From Flavobacteriales bacterium (GTDB taxonomy: Bacteria; Bacteroidota; Bacteroidia; Flavobacteriales; Weeksellaceae): 64,000 nucleotides of DNA. The position numbers and the translations under genes were made by a program. The stretch covers positions 1,226,001 through 1,290,000 of the forward strand of contig JACJZS010000002.1 in assembly GCA_020635515.1 (NCBI GenBank), given 5' to 3'. The notes under the pieces were generated by a model that was given only the letters and a program-made list of their open reading frames with translations, did no database searches and was not told where the DNA came from. Within the stretch, counting starts at the first letter, position 1, and each line of letters opens with the position of its first letter. Positions 25,909-34,520 of this stretch are shown piece by piece.

Positions 25909-27060
25909 TTATTCTTCCTTTAGTTCTAAAACAGATTCGTATTTTTTATTGGATTCTATAGCGTTTAATTCTTGCTCTTTTTTCATTTCCTTTTGAAAGG
26001 AACGTACAAAATCTCGAAATAAAACATGATAGCTAAAAATATGAGCAAAGTCTTTTGAGTCATTAGCAATGTTTTCCAGTACAATTAAACTGTATCCAGT
26101 TTCAGGATAATAGTCGTTTAAACTCGGAAAACCACGCACATATCCTCCATGGAAGTACTCTAAAGGTAATTCTTCTGCAATTTGAATTCCATATCCGTAG
26201 TCAATTTTTCCCCAAAGAGAATGATTCCTTTTTGAGTTGCTAGAGATTAGGAGTTTATAAGAGTCTTGTGAAATAATTTTTCCGTTATGTAATTTTTCGT
26301 TCCATATCACTAAATCGTTTGCTGTAGAGATAATCCCACCAGCAGGAACGCCTATTTTATCCGAAATGATATGTTTTAGATGGTGTTCTATTTTATGAAT
26401 TTCTTTTCCATTTTCTCCATCATATCCCTCGGTTAGATTTCCTTTTGTGTACAATTCTGCTGTAGTTGAGTTTTTCATTCCTAGCTTTTCGAACAGTTCC
26501 TTTGCGTTTTTGCTATAACTTCTTCCTGATGTTTTTGTTATAATTTTCCCGAGCAAATTGTATCCTGTATTTGAATATAAAAAGCGTTCTCCAGGTTTAA
26601 ATTGAAGTTCTTTATCTAACTCATCAATTCCAGAGGTGTGGCACAACAGATGATGGATTGTAATTTCTTTGTATTTTTCTTTATCTAATTCGGGCAAGTA
26701 GCTAATAATTTTATCGTTTAATTTTAAATTTCCTTTTTCTTGCTCTAATAGTATTAATGTTGCGGTAATTTGTTTACTCAATGATGCTATTGTGAATTGA
26801 GAATCCGATGTTATTTTTTTATTGGATTCTATGTCACTAAAACCTTCTGTTTCTTGGAGGATAATATTTCCATTTTTTGCCAACACAATGATTCCGTTAA
26901 AAGGTCGTAAATTTTTAGAGTTAATAACACTTCTAATGTATGTTTTTAGAAGTAAATTATTGGTATTTTCAATTACTTCGTTTGTCTTTAATTGTTCTTT
27001 TTCGTTATTACAAGAAATTAAGCATAAAAACAAAGATAGAAGTAAGATTAGTTTTTGCAT
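25909..27060 (-). CDS. Serine hydrolase, beta-lactamase / penicillin-binding-protein-4* family lipoprotein
   Basis: 383 residues with a lipoprotein leader and lipobox LISC (Cys near residue 17). A class C beta-lactamase-like fold follows, with catalytic S-x-x-K as IASLSKQIT near residue 92, Y-x-N as YSNTGYNLLGK near 155 and a late HGG motif (EYFHGGYVRGFPS). This family includes D-aminopeptidases, esterases and PBP4*-like proteins; beta-lactamase activity should not be assumed. It is anchored to the envelope. It runs convergently into hisH. Confidence 0.88.
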   Translation of the reverse strand: MQKLILLLSLFLCLISCNNEKEQLKTNEVIENTNNLLLKTYIRSVINSKNLRPFNGIIVLAKNGNIILQETEGFSDIESNKKITSDSQFTIASLSKQITATLILLEQEKGNLKLNDKIISYLPELDKEKYKEITIHHLLCHTSGIDELDKELQFKPGERFLYSNTGYNLLGKIITKTSGRSYSKNAKELFEKLGMKNSTTAELYTKGNLTEGYDGENGKEIHKIEHHLKHIISDKIGVPAGGIISTANDLVIWNEKLHNGKIISQDSYKLLISSNSKRNHSLWGKIDYGYGIQIAEELPLEYFHGGYVRGFPSLNDYYPETGYSLIVLENIANDSKDFAHIFSYHVLFRDFVRSFQKEMKKEQELNAIESNKKYESVLELKEE

Positions 27061-27207
27061 AATTATCAGATTTTTTTCAAAAATAACACAAAATGTTTTC
27101 CTTGCAATGCAATACCTACAGAGAGAGCCTAAATTTTAATTAATAATTTGTTGACAAATCAGTGTCACTTTTATAATGACATAAAAAAATATAATTACCT
27201 TAGCACT

Positions 27208-27864
27208 ATGGTATCACTAGTTGAAATATCAAGAGATATACCTTCACTTCGTTTAGAGGATTTGATTTCTGAAGCATTGATGCTTTGCAAGAAACAGCAG
27301 ATAAATCATGTAGTTATAGAAGAAGAAGGTAAATTTAAAGGATTGATTTCGTCTGATGTGCTCAGTACGTATTCTAAAAATCAGAAAATAAAAGAATGTA
27401 GAGATGCAATGCAAGGTTTTTATATCCATGAGTATTCTTCTTTGCTTGATTCGGTGCGAATATTTAAGTCTTTTGAAACCAATGTAATTCCTATCATTGA
27501 CAATGAATCAAAATACCTAGGTGTAATTTACCTCATAGATATTGTGGATAGATTAGCGGAGTATACTTTTTTTACTGAGCAAGGAGTTATTTTAGAACTT
27601 GAAATCCCACTTAAAAAATATTCCGTAAACGAAATATCACAAATTACAGAAAGCAATAATGAAAGGCTTTATGGTGTTTTTTTATCTGGTGTGAAAAATA
27701 ACACAGCAAGAATAATCCTGAAAGTTCAAGGGAACAATATGGAAGGATTGGCAGAGAGTTTTGAACGGTTCGATTACAATGTAGTAAATAAATATTATAA
27801 CGATTCTAAGGAGGATTTGCTAAAAAATAGATTTGGTAATTTGATGAAATACTTAGAGATATGA
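27208..27864 (+). CDS. CBS-domain protein
   Basis: 218 residues from ATG 27208 (MVSLVEISRDIPSL). Two CBS repeats cover about 15-130: ALMLCKKQQINHVVIEEEG and SSLLDSVRIFKSFETNVIPI. A C-terminal ACT-like region follows (GVFLSGVKNNTARIILKVQG). CBS pairs bind adenine nucleotides and act as energy sensors. In flavobacteria this gene commonly precedes nadK and the uppS-bamA cluster, as here. An upstream in-frame start at 27148 is possible, but the shorter form has the standard N terminus. Partner unknown. Confidence 0.85.
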   Translation: MVSLVEISRDIPSLRLEDLISEALMLCKKQQINHVVIEEEGKFKGLISSDVLSTYSKNQKIKECRDAMQGFYIHEYSSLLDSVRIFKSFETNVIPIIDNESKYLGVIYLIDIVDRLAEYTFFTEQGVILELEIPLKKYSVNEISQITESNNERLYGVFLSGVKNNTARIILKVQGNNMEGLAESFERFDYNVVNKYYNDSKEDLLKNRFGNLMKYLEI

Positions 27865-27880
27865 TTAATTTTGAAACCAT

Positions 27881-28753
27881 ATGAAAGTTGCACTTTTTGG
27901 AATAAAAACTTCTCCTGAAATTTCTGAATTAATTTTAAATACAGTTTCTGAGCTACAGGAAAGAAATATTCAAGCTGTAATTTACAAGAAGTTCTACGAG
28001 AGTCTTTCTTTAGAAAATGAGTTGGAGTTAGTTGATTTTTTTGAAGATTACAAGGATTTAAAAGATAAAAAAGTAGACCTGTTTTTTACTTTTGGAGGAG
28101 ACGGAACGATACTTTCCGCTATTCCTGTTGTTCAAGATTTGCCAATTACAATTGTGGGAATAAATACAGGAAGATTGGGTTTTTTAACAACGATATCCAA
28201 AGAAGAGTTCTTACTTAAAATTGATGACTTTTTAAGTGGAAATTATAATTTAAGTAGCAGAAATTTGCTGTCGGTAGATGGAGATTTTGATATTGATTTT
28301 CCTACTGCATTAAATGAAATTGCGTTTACTAGAAAAGAAACGACTTCTATGATTACCATAGAATCATATATAAATGGGGAATACTTAAATCGATTTTGGG
28401 GAGATGGTTTAGTGGTTTCTACACCTACAGGTTCTACAGGATACAATTTAAGTTGCGGAGGTCCTATTGTTTTTCCTGAAAGCGACACCATTATTCTTGC
28501 ACCTATAGCTCCTCATAATTTGAACGTTCGTCCGCTTATGCTTTCCAATCAAGTAAAATTGAAATTTATTGTCCATACCCGAGCATCTGAATTCTCCTTG
28601 TCTTTGGATTCTCGTTTAGTTTCGTTGCCAGCAGAAACAGAAGTAAATGTATATTTAGGTAGTTACAAGGTACAGATTGCTACTCACAAAAAAAACTCGT
28701 ATTACGAAACCTTAAGGAAGAAGCTTTTGTGGGGAAATGATGCTAGAAATTAA
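27881..28753 (+). CDS. nadK: NAD kinase
   Basis: Phosphorylates NAD to NADP. 290 residues with the defining motifs FTFGGDGTILSAIP near residue 73, VGINTGRLGFLTT near 97 and VVSTPTGSTGYNLSCGGPIV near 180. The cytoplasmic enzyme is encoded 16 bases after the CBS gene and upstream of the DUF6089-uppS-bamA cluster, the conserved flavobacterial order. Confidence 0.97.
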   Translation: MKVALFGIKTSPEISELILNTVSELQERNIQAVIYKKFYESLSLENELELVDFFEDYKDLKDKKVDLFFTFGGDGTILSAIPVVQDLPITIVGINTGRLGFLTTISKEEFLLKIDDFLSGNYNLSSRNLLSVDGDFDIDFPTALNEIAFTRKETTSMITIESYINGEYLNRFWGDGLVVSTPTGSTGYNLSCGGPIVFPESDTIILAPIAPHNLNVRPLMLSNQVKLKFIVHTRASEFSLSLDSRLVSLPAETEVNVYLGSYKVQIATHKKNSYYETLRKKLLWGNDARN

Positions 28754-28817
28754 TTTTTAAAAAGATGATTTTCATAGAAAAAACTGTATTTTCTATGAAC
28801 AGAAAGAAAGTTTTGAC

Positions 28818-28825
28818 TATATTTG
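28818..28825 (+). promoter_or_regulatory. Promoter -7 element for DUF6089-uppS-bamA
   Basis: TATATTTG matches TAnnTTTG within the 160-base gap after nadK, 88 bases before the DUF6089 start. It implies a long 5' leader for the envelope-biogenesis operon. Confidence 0.45.
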
Positions 28826-28913
28826 CGAATTGATGGATTTATGATGTAGAATATTGTACAACATTTTTAATTTTTTGACGTTATCAGAATAATTTGAGTC
28901 AAGTTAATTGTTT

Positions 28914-29765
28914 ATGAAATTTAAAATAGGAATCTCGTTTATAATAGGAATCGTTTCTTTTTGTTTTTCGCAAAGGCATGAGTTGGGAATAACTCTTGGT
29001 TCGCCAAACATAATTGGTGATATTGGAAAAACAAACTATATACAACCAATACCTATAAATTCAAATGGTGATATCTCTTTTACAGGAGGTATTAATTACA
29101 GATATAACCCAAATCCAAGGCAAAGTTATCGTCTAAATTTATTATACAATACCATTAAATTTGATGATAGATTGGCTTTTGAGGATTATAGATATGCTAG
29201 AGGATTATACGACAAAAATGATATATTAGAAGCGTCGGCTGTATTTGAATACTATTTTTTTGATATTAATGACGAGCACGAATTTGCTGTGAGTCCCTAT
29301 ATATTTGGAGGTTTAGGATTTGCTAAATACAACTCCAAAGAGTTTACGTATAATTATGAGTTTTATAGAGATAGTAATGGAGATAAAATAGTAGATACGT
29401 CAAGACCAGATTATTTTAATTCCTATACTACGTACGATAAGAATAGCGAAACAGCATTTGCTCTTAATTTTGGAGTAGGTTTAAAAGTTAAATTCAACTA
29501 CAATTGGATATTTTTTGCAGAAGTAGGTTTTCGTCCCACCAATGTTGATAACTTAGATTATAGCTACACAAAGTTGCAAAACATACAACAAAATATAGTT
29601 GATGATGAGTTACTTACATCTCCTTTTTACGAAGAGGTTCAAAATAGGTTTGATGCAGATCGAGCTACTAGACAAACAGGAAATCCAAAAACAAACGATT
29701 GGTATGTGGTTTCTGGTATAGGTATTGCCTATGCATTCGGAAGACCACCATGTTATTGCGATTAA
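28914..29765 (+). CDS. DUF6089-family outer-membrane beta-barrel protein
   Basis: 283 residues with signal peptide MKFKIGISFIIGIVSFCFSQ-like (cleavage after about residue 18), then RHELGITLGSPNIIGDIG. Alternating beta strands typical of a small OmpA/OmpW-type barrel follow (AVSPYIFGGLGFAKY, FALNFGVGLKVKFN, FFAEVGFRPT). The C terminus YVVSGIGIAYAFGRPPCYCD is characteristic of this flavobacterial family. It always sits directly before uppS and bamA, so a link to outer-membrane assembly is plausible but unproven. ATG 28914 was preferred to an upstream TTG. Confidence 0.88.
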   Translation: MKFKIGISFIIGIVSFCFSQRHELGITLGSPNIIGDIGKTNYIQPIPINSNGDISFTGGINYRYNPNPRQSYRLNLLYNTIKFDDRLAFEDYRYARGLYDKNDILEASAVFEYYFFDINDEHEFAVSPYIFGGLGFAKYNSKEFTYNYEFYRDSNGDKIVDTSRPDYFNSYTTYDKNSETAFALNFGVGLKVKFNYNWIFFAEVGFRPTNVDNLDYSYTKLQNIQQNIVDDELLTSPFYEEVQNRFDADRATRQTGNPKTNDWYVVSGIGIAYAFGRPPCYCD

Positions 29766-29767
29766 AA

Positions 29768-30523
29768 ATGAAGAATTCCGAAAAAGATTTACTAAACTCA
29801 ATTGATTTTTCTAAAACTCCGAATCATATTGCTATAATTATGGACGGAAACGGACGCTGGGCGAAAAAGCAAGGAATGTTCCGTACATTTGGTCATAAAA
29901 ATGCGATTCAAGCAGTAAGGAATGCAATTGAAGCGACACGAGATTTGAAGATAAAGTATCTAACGCTTTATGCCTTTTCTACAGAAAATTGGAATCGTCC
30001 ACAAACCGAAGTGAAAACACTTATGTCTTTGCTTGCATCTACTCTTGTTAAGGAACTAAATTCTTTAATGGAAAATAAAGTGAGGTTGCGTACGATAGGG
30101 GAATTGGGTAAACTTCCTGCCAAAGTTCAACAGGAGTTAGGTAAAGTTGTAGAAAAAACCAAAGAGAATACTTCTGGAGATTTAATTTTAGCATTAAATT
30201 ACGGTTCTAGGCATGAAATTACTAGTGCGGTAAAACAAATAGCAGAAAAGGTAAAAGATAATCAGATTTCTATTGAGGACATATCAGAACAAACAATTCA
30301 AGAATTTCTTTATACCAAAGAGATACCAGACGTTGATTTAATGATACGAACAAGTGGAGAGCACAGAATAAGTAATTTTTTACTTTGGCAGATAGCATAT
30401 TCAGAACTTTACTTTACAGATGTTCTTTGGCCAGATTTCAAAAAAGAAGACCTATATAAAGCCGTATTAAACTACCAAAATCGAGAAAGAAGATTCGGGA
30501 AAACAAGCGAACAAATTGTGTAA
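29768..30523 (+). CDS. uppS: Isoprenyl transferase (undecaprenyl diphosphate synthase)
   Basis: Builds the C55 lipid carrier for peptidoglycan and polysaccharide synthesis from FPP and IPP. 251 residues with IAIIMDGNGRWAKKQGM near residue 18 (catalytic Asp), YLTLYAFSTENWNRP near 68 and DLMIRTSGEHRISNFLLWQ near 190. ATG 29768 starts 2 bases after the DUF6089 stop. A longer overlapping frame from 29699 would run inside DUF6089 and is rejected. Confidence 0.98.
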   Translation: MKNSEKDLLNSIDFSKTPNHIAIIMDGNGRWAKKQGMFRTFGHKNAIQAVRNAIEATRDLKIKYLTLYAFSTENWNRPQTEVKTLMSLLASTLVKELNSLMENKVRLRTIGELGKLPAKVQQELGKVVEKTKENTSGDLILALNYGSRHEITSAVKQIAEKVKDNQISIEDISEQTIQEFLYTKEIPDVDLMIRTSGEHRISNFLLWQIAYSELYFTDVLWPDFKKEDLYKAVLNYQNRERRFGKTSEQIV

Positions 30524-30553
30524 TTTTTCCATTCTAAATAATTAAAAAAACCT

Positions 30554-33025
30554 ATGAAATTCAGATATATTTTTATTTTATTCCTTTTATCTATTGTTCA
30601 AATTCATGCTCAGGACGTTCATACGTACACTTTAAAAGAGGTAAAAGTTTCAGGGACAAATAAATTTAGCTCTCAGCAAATACTTAGATATACAGGATTA
30701 CAACTTAATCAAACTATAGAGATTCCTAGTAGACAGATAAATTCCGCAATTAAAAAGTTATGGAAAACCAATCTTTTTTCGGATATAAAAGTTTTTGAAG
30801 AGTCAACAGGTAATCCAGATGAGGTAATCTTGGTTTTTTATATGGTTCCGTTAGATGATTTAGGGAAATTAGAAGTAGAAGGTTTATCTAAAGGTAAAGT
30901 TGATAAACTAAAAAAGGAAAATGGAATAAAAGATGGAATGAAAGTAAGTAGAAATACAGCTACAAAGTTCCAGAATTCAATAGAAAGACAGTATTTAGAG
31001 AAAGGATTTCCAGATGTAAAAGCAAATGTGGTAAGTGTGCGGAATGCAGATAATATCTCTCAAGTAGACTGGAAAGTAAAGGTAGATAGAGGTCCTCGAG
31101 TAAAAATAAAAGAAATTAATATTGAAGGAAATAAAGAGCTTTCAGATGCTAGGTTAAAACGAAAAGGATTAAAGAAAACCAAGAAAAAGAACTTTTTCCG
31201 CTTTTGGAAAGGTTCAAAATTCAATAAAGATAAGTTTGATGAAGATTTAGTTAAAATTATAGATGAATACAAGTCGGTAGGATTCCGTGATGCTAAAATT
31301 ACAGATACCAAAGTTGAACGATTAGATGATAAAAATTATGGCATTACTATAAAGGTAGATGAAGGGAAGCAGTATTTTTTAGGAGATGTTAATTTTATAG
31401 GGAATTCTGAATATTCTACGGAAATACTTAATAGATATTTTGGATACACAAAAGGAGATATATTCGATGCTGTTGGAATCAGTAAGAAAGTATCGGGTTC
31501 AGAAAAAGACGATGACATACACTCGCTTTATTTAAATGACGGTTACTTATTTTCTAGAGTAAATATGGTAGAAAAGGCAGTGCATAATGATACTATAGAT
31601 GTAGATGTGATGATTGTTGAAGGTTCCCAAGCTAGATGGAATAAAGTTACTTTTTCGGGGAATATAAATACGTACGATAGAGTAATTCAGCGTTCTTTGC
31701 GTACGCTTCCAGGGGAGCTTTTCTCAAAATTAGATATAAAAAGAACATTCTTTGATTTAGCAGGAATGCCTTATATAGAAGCTCAACAGATTACACAAGA
31801 TATAGTTCCTAATTCCGAGAACAATACAGTAGATATTCACTGGGGACTTACAGAAAAAGGTGCCAGCCAAATTCAGTTGCAAGGAGGTTATGGTGCAGGT
31901 AGGTTCATAGGAACTTTGGGTCTTTCATTTGGTAATTTCTCACTTAGAAATGTATTTAAGAAAGATAAATGGAAACCAATTCCTGTAGGAGACGGACAAA
32001 CTCTTTCGATTCAAGCACAAGCAGGTAGTGGATACGAAAACTACGCTGTTAGTTTTGTGGAACCTTGGATAGGTGGGAAAAAACCTACCTCACTTTCTGT
32101 TTCTTTTTACAATACAATCTTAAATTCTACAGATTCGTATGGTCAAGATTCTCGTTTGGGGATTTTGGGAGTAAGTGCGGGATTAAATAAACTGCTTACT
32201 TGGCCAGACAACTGGTTCAGACTCTCACAAACCATTTCTTATCAGGTATACAATTTTGACAATTATGCATTTAATGTAGGTTCTGTGTCGTTAAATAACG
32301 GAAGTTCAAATAACTTGAGTTATACCATTGCTTTAAACAGAAACAGCCAAGGTTCTGATCCTATTTTCCCTGAATACGGTTCTGAAGTTGGGATATCATT
32401 AAAGTTAACGCCTCCATATTCTCTTTTTGAGAAAAAAGACTATTCTACTATTTCAGACAATGAAAAGTATAAGTTGATGGAATATTACAAGGTAAAATTA
32501 AATGCATATTGGTACCAGAAATTACTTGGGAAGTCAGTGATAAAAGTAGGGGGAGAGATGGGATTTTTAAATGGATATAACTCTGATTTGGGAGCTCCTC
32601 CTTTTGAAAGATTCTTTATTGGAGGAACAGGACTTATGGGGAATCGTTTTGATGGTAGAGAAATTATTCCACTTAGAGGATATCAAGATGCTTCTAATTC
32701 GGGAGGAGTGAGTGGTAGTGATATTACTCCCAAAGGAGGAGGAAGTGTGTATAATAAATTTTTGCTTGAACTTAGGTATCCTATAACATTGAGTCAGAGT
32801 GCAAAAATTTATGGATTGTCATTTTTAGAAGCAGGTTCGGCGTGGGACGCAGATCAAAAGTATAGACCGTTTGAGCTGAAACGTTCTGCAGGAGTTGGAA
32901 TTAGAATCTTTATGCCAGCATTTGGATTGCTAGGATTTGATTTTGGTTATGGGTTTGATAAACCGATGAATTCTTCTAAGATATCGGGTTGGCAAACGCA
33001 CTTTATAATTGGTCAGCAGTTTTAA
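30554..33025 (+). CDS. bamA: Outer-membrane protein assembly factor BamA
   Basis: 823 residues. A signal peptide ends IHAQ near residue 19. Five POTRA-type repeats cover about 24-400 (YTLKEVKVSGTNKFSSQQIL, VKIKEINIEGNKELS, YFLGDVNFIGNSEYSTEIL, ARWNKVTFSGN). The C-terminal 16-strand barrel contains the lid-loop region GGTGLMGNRFDGREIIPLRGY-like and ends with aromatic F. It is the core of the BAM complex inserting outer-membrane proteins. It lies between uppS and two OmpH/Skp chaperone genes. Confidence 0.97.
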   Translation: MKFRYIFILFLLSIVQIHAQDVHTYTLKEVKVSGTNKFSSQQILRYTGLQLNQTIEIPSRQINSAIKKLWKTNLFSDIKVFEESTGNPDEVILVFYMVPLDDLGKLEVEGLSKGKVDKLKKENGIKDGMKVSRNTATKFQNSIERQYLEKGFPDVKANVVSVRNADNISQVDWKVKVDRGPRVKIKEINIEGNKELSDARLKRKGLKKTKKKNFFRFWKGSKFNKDKFDEDLVKIIDEYKSVGFRDAKITDTKVERLDDKNYGITIKVDEGKQYFLGDVNFIGNSEYSTEILNRYFGYTKGDIFDAVGISKKVSGSEKDDDIHSLYLNDGYLFSRVNMVEKAVHNDTIDVDVMIVEGSQARWNKVTFSGNINTYDRVIQRSLRTLPGELFSKLDIKRTFFDLAGMPYIEAQQITQDIVPNSENNTVDIHWGLTEKGASQIQLQGGYGAGRFIGTLGLSFGNFSLRNVFKKDKWKPIPVGDGQTLSIQAQAGSGYENYAVSFVEPWIGGKKPTSLSVSFYNTILNSTDSYGQDSRLGILGVSAGLNKLLTWPDNWFRLSQTISYQVYNFDNYAFNVGSVSLNNGSSNNLSYTIALNRNSQGSDPIFPEYGSEVGISLKLTPPYSLFEKKDYSTISDNEKYKLMEYYKVKLNAYWYQKLLGKSVIKVGGEMGFLNGYNSDLGAPPFERFFIGGTGLMGNRFDGREIIPLRGYQDASNSGGVSGSDITPKGGGSVYNKFLLELRYPITLSQSAKIYGLSFLEAGSAWDADQKYRPFELKRSAGVGIRIFMPAFGLLGFDFGYGFDKPMNSSKISGWQTHFIIGQQF

Positions 33026-33039
33026 TTTTAATATCTTTG
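33009..33039 (+). promoter_or_regulatory. Promoter for ompH pair
   Basis: A complete Bacteroidota promoter: TTG at 33009-33011, a 20-base spacer, then TATCTTTG at 33032-33039. The -33 box lies inside the last codons of bamA. The ompH start is 46 bases downstream of the -7 box. Confidence 0.65.
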
Positions 33040-33085
33040 CAAAAAAGTGTTTTGGCACGATTTTGGGAAACAGTATAAATAGCTT

Positions 33086-33904
33086 ATGAAAAATATATTA
33101 GTACTCTTTGTTGTGTTTCTATCTTTGGATATTTATGCTCAAAAAATCGGATATGTAGATACTGATTTTATCATAGAGCAGATGCCAGCGTACAGAAAAG
33201 CTCAATCTCAACTTGATGCTCAAGTAAAAGTTTGGCAAAAGGAAGTAAAAGAGTTTAAGCAAGAAGTAACTAAGCTAAAAGAAGATTATAACAATGAAAA
33301 GATTCTCCTTACAGATTCTCAGATTCAAGAGAGGGAAGAACAAATAAAACAGAAAGAGGAGGAACTTGAAAAATTAATCGATAAGAGGTTTGGAGAAGAA
33401 GGAGATATTATGAAGTTTAGAACCAATAGTGCACAACCTGTACAAGACCAAATATTCAATGCTATAAAAAAGGTTTCAGATAAAAAGAATTACAGCTTTA
33501 TAGTAGACAAATCAGGAAGTGGTATTGATTTTCTTTATTCCGACGGAAGATATGATGTAACTAATTTAGTTTTAAAAGAATTAGGATTAGGACAGTATTT
33601 AAAAGAAGCAAAAATCAAAGAAAAGGAAGATAAGGAGAAAGAACGAGAGCTTAGAAGGCTTAAAATAGACCAAGAAAGAAAGCAGAGAGAATTAGATAAA
33701 ATTCGAGCAAAAGAAGAGAAGGAAAAAGATAAAGTTGAGGAAATAAAGGCAGTTGAAGATAAGGAGATAGATGCTGGTGTTGTAGAAGAACAGAAGCAGA
33801 AATCAGAACCAAAACAAAAAAGCTATGAAGACCTTTCTGATATAGAGAAAATAAAAAGAAAGGCAGAACAGTTAAAAAAAGAACGAGAAAAAAATAATAA
33901 ATAA
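33086..33904 (+). CDS. OmpH/Skp-family periplasmic chaperone with long charged tail
   Basis: 272 residues. A signal peptide ends IYAQ near residue 18, then KIGYVDTDFIIEQMPAYRKA, the OmpH signature. A coiled-coil tentacle covers about 35-105 and the domain closes with YSFIVDKSGSGIDFLYSDG. Beyond residue 175 there is a 95-residue low-complexity tail rich in K, E, D, R and Q that a standard Skp protein (about 165 residues) lacks. It should chaperone unfolded outer-membrane proteins to BamA. The tail's role is unknown; it may extend the coiled coil. It is followed 17 bases later by a second, standard-length OmpH. Confidence 0.92.
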   Translation: MKNILVLFVVFLSLDIYAQKIGYVDTDFIIEQMPAYRKAQSQLDAQVKVWQKEVKEFKQEVTKLKEDYNNEKILLTDSQIQEREEQIKQKEEELEKLIDKRFGEEGDIMKFRTNSAQPVQDQIFNAIKKVSDKKNYSFIVDKSGSGIDFLYSDGRYDVTNLVLKELGLGQYLKEAKIKEKEDKEKERELRRLKIDQERKQRELDKIRAKEEKEKDKVEEIKAVEDKEIDAGVVEEQKQKSEPKQKSYEDLSDIEKIKRKAEQLKKEREKNNK

Positions 33905-33921
33905 TAAAAAAACCAATCAAA

Positions 33922-34437
33922 ATGAAAAAAATTACATTATTTGCGTTATTTGCATTGTTCGTAGGAACATCACTAAATGCACAAAAAGTAGGTCATATCA
34001 ATTCTCTAGATATACTAGAAGTAATGCCTGAAAGACAGAAAGCAGACGAAGAATTACAAACACAAGCAACACAAATTAGAAAGCAAATAGAAGAATTAGG
34101 AAAGCAATTAGAGCAAAAGTATGTTCAGTACCAAGGAGAAGCAAAAGATAAATCTCAACAAGAGAATCAGTCTAGAATGCAAGAATTGGAAGCAGAACAG
34201 AAAAAATTACAAGAGCTTCAAACAACAGGAACAAAAGAATTAGAAGCAAAACAAAATGAGAAATACAAACCGATTGTTGAAAAAATAAACAATGCAATCA
34301 AAAAAGTAGCTAATGAAAAAGGAATAGCTTATGTTTTTGATTCTTCTCAGCAAGGTGTTTTGGTTTACATAGACGAAGCAAAAGCGGTAGATTTATCTGA
34401 TGCAGTAAAGAAAGAATTAGGAATTGCTTCTAAATAA
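33922..34437 (+). CDS. OmpH/Skp-family periplasmic chaperone
   Basis: 171 residues. A signal peptide ends LNAQ near residue 20, then KVGHINSLDILEVMPERQKA, a helical Q/E/K-rich coiled-coil arm (about 38-120), and the closing GIAYVFDSSQQGVLVYIDEA. This is the standard Skp length. It is a tandem paralogue of the preceding gene and is followed by a strong terminator that closes the bamA-ompH cluster. Confidence 0.94.
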   Translation: MKKITLFALFALFVGTSLNAQKVGHINSLDILEVMPERQKADEELQTQATQIRKQIEELGKQLEQKYVQYQGEAKDKSQQENQSRMQELEAEQKKLQELQTTGTKELEAKQNEKYKPIVEKINNAIKKVANEKGIAYVFDSSQQGVLVYIDEAKAVDLSDAVKKELGIASK

Positions 34438-34464
34438 AATGAGAATATAACTCAACTATAAAGC

Positions 34465-34497
34465 AACCGATTAATATTATATTAATCGGTTTTTTTA
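34465..34497 (+). terminator. Rho-independent terminator after ompH pair
   Basis: AACCGATTAAT (34465-34475) pairs perfectly with ATTAATCGGTT (34481-34491) around a 5-base loop, followed by T to 34497. Confidence 0.9.
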
Positions 34498-34520
34498 ATT
34501 TTACATAATTTTTTATACTT

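Noticed and set aside
29699..29767. N-terminal extension of uppS
   Set aside because: It would overlap the conserved C terminus of the DUF6089 gene; ATG 29768 fits both genes.
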